A stretch of 64,000 bases of DNA from Lagopus muta (taxonomy: Eukaryota > Chordata > Aves > Galliformes > Phasianidae): assembly GCF_023343835.1 (NCBI RefSeq), contig NC_064434.1, forward strand, positions 14,737,505 to 14,801,504, given 5' to 3'. Shown piece by piece: positions 62,393-64,000 of this stretch (the stretch's first letter is position 1; every line of letters starts with the position of its first letter). A program made the translations under genes and the position numbers. Under the pieces are notes generated by a model that searched no databases, was not told the DNA's origin, and saw nothing but the letters and a program-made list of their open reading frames with translations.

Positions 62393-64000
62393 CACTGTTG
62401 GCTTGTAACAATTCCATGTAATTGCTTAAGGGCTAAACTCAAATATCTCGTGCTAGAAGTGTTGTTCTCCAATTGAGTGCATACTTGTAAAAAGTCTGCT
62501 CTTAAACTCGTTTTTGAGCAATGTGCATCTTATGAAAATATCCTGGATAACTTTTCATAGTTAACCTGACATGTGGACTTCTCAATAACTAAATCTACTT
62601 GAGCTAATGGCTTCACCTTATTAATTACTTAAAGACAAAACAAAAAACACCCAAGTAGCCAATTTTTGGATGTTTTTCCCTGGCTTGCAAATTCTCTCTT
62701 CTAAATTATGCCTTTTTTGTAATCTCTTGAAATCTTGAAACTCTCATTTGTCTTCCTGCTCTCTCTGCCCTCCTCCCCCCAAACTCATGGTTGTTGTTAC
62801 TATTTTATGGTATTCCAGATGCAGCTTTAGGAGTGCTGAGGAATTCTTCCTCTAGAACGTTAGTTTTTGTGCTGCCGCGTCATAATCTGCTTTCTTTTGT
62901 TCTTAGACTGCTTTTAGTACTACAGGTTCCCCAGTTTTTGGAGCTTTTGTAATAACACACTGCTCTGTGGGTTTCTGTGTATGTTGTTGGTTGGTTTTTT
63001 TTTGCTTAGATCATGTCAGAGTTTTTTCCTAAATCTCTACCTCTTAGTTCCCCATGTTGATGGGTTTTTGAAGATATTTAACTCCTTTTAGTGTCCTGGC
63101 TAGACAGGATATGACATTATGGAAAATGACATACTGCTAGTCTGTGTAGGTTTCTGATGGTACATCTTCCACCTTCCATCTGTTTTGTTCATTCTTTTGA
63201 GCGTGCACAATGAGTATTCCTACAATAAAACTGTTCAGATTATATATGCTTCAACTGACATGCATTGCTTTAAGAAAATTAATGTATCAATTCCATTTTC
63301 TTCATTCAGTCACTTTGAATTGCTGTCAAAGTATTGTGTGGCAGGATTCTACATAAACTCATATGCTTCTTAATTGGTGTTTTGGTATCATAATTTCTTC
63401 CCCTCCCCCACACATTCCCTATTGATCCTTTGTTTCGTAAAGGTTTTAATTGCTCTCATTCTCCTGTAAACATATTTCAGTATATATACACTAGCAGGCA
63501 GCATCAGCCTCAATTAAGAGTTTGCTTTTGAGTTGCTCTTCTGTAATACTGTCTCAGCATGCACTACATTGTCAGCTGATGCTTTGCTTTTTATTTCTTC
63601 CCTTTGCAGTGTGCAAAGTGAGTTGTCAGTGTTTGTTACAGCAGCACTGTTTGGGCCTTGTTATCTACATTACAGCTTAATTTGTTAGATGTTCTTTCTA
63701 ATGTCTGTCAAAATGGAGGCTTCCAGCTGCTGCCTGTCTACTGCATCTGCGTTCTGTGCAAAGGATGCATCTTGAAACAGCAGTACCAGCCCTTGAATGT
63801 TAATAATACTGAGTGCAGTACCTTCTCATACTGTTATATTGAGAAGGCAACGAAAAGTTTAGGGAAATAAGATGATGATAAAAAAATAAATACTAGGCTA
63901 TCATTTCTTAAATGCCTTTGGAAAGTCCCCCGTCCCCCAGGTAAATGCCATTATTAGCACAGCACCCAGGCTAATGAAACACATTTGTGTGGTGTTACGG
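62393..64000. other. intergenic DNA downstream of YWHAQ
   Basis: AT-rich, unique-looking. It has a few short frames and isolated AATAAA hexamers, but no exon or repeat I can support. Confidence 0.6.

Overview
This is vertebrate nuclear DNA, almost certainly from a galliform bird and most likely chicken. There are two grounds. The only host gene is an intron-containing 14-3-3 gene. The interspersed repeats are dominated by CR1 LINE fragments with the 8-bp ATTCTGTG-type 3' tail, plus one internally deleted mariner of the Galluhop (Mariner1_GG) type known from chicken. There is no sign of bacterial organisation (no operons, ribosome binding sites or CRISPR), and most open frames are chance or CR1-derived.

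Layout. Bases 1-34,780 are 5' intergenic DNA with no recognisable host exon. They hold about a dozen CR1 fragments, the mariner remnant near 4.7-5.2 kb, two very old CR1 copies near 23.7 and 25.6 kb, and a nearly repeat-free stretch from about 26 to 33.6 kb. A CpG island (about 34,790-36,870) carries a TATA-less promoter with a full palindromic CRE, three inverted CCAAT boxes and a GC box. It leads into the non-coding first exon (ending 35,679) of YWHAQ (14-3-3 theta/tau). Coding exons are 36,703-36,996, 57,089-57,212, 59,651-59,814, 60,157-60,252 and 61,319-61,378. Together they give an intact 245-residue protein in phase across consensus GT-AG introns. The 3' UTR runs to about 62,390 with two AATAAA signals. 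Bases 62,393-64,000 are downstream intergenic DNA.

The long second intron (36,997-57,088) is two-sided. Its first 10 kb is almost free of repeats, apart from a short CR1 piece and a possible solo LTR. From 49.4 kb onward it is packed with CR1 fragments in both orientations. One has an almost intact reverse-transcriptase C-terminal frame. Some pairs are inverted, including a same-subfamily pair that brackets exon 3.

I found no new multi-gene biological system. The observations most worth checking are a 127-bp, about 98% identical dispersed duplication (21,480 and 23,301), one copy of which sits inside a CR1; a CR1 whose 3' segment is inverted in place (3.1-3.6 kb); the inverted CR1 pairs in the YWHAQ introns; and the LTR-like block at 43.4-43.8 kb. 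Family names for repeats come from memory of consensus features, not from a database search.
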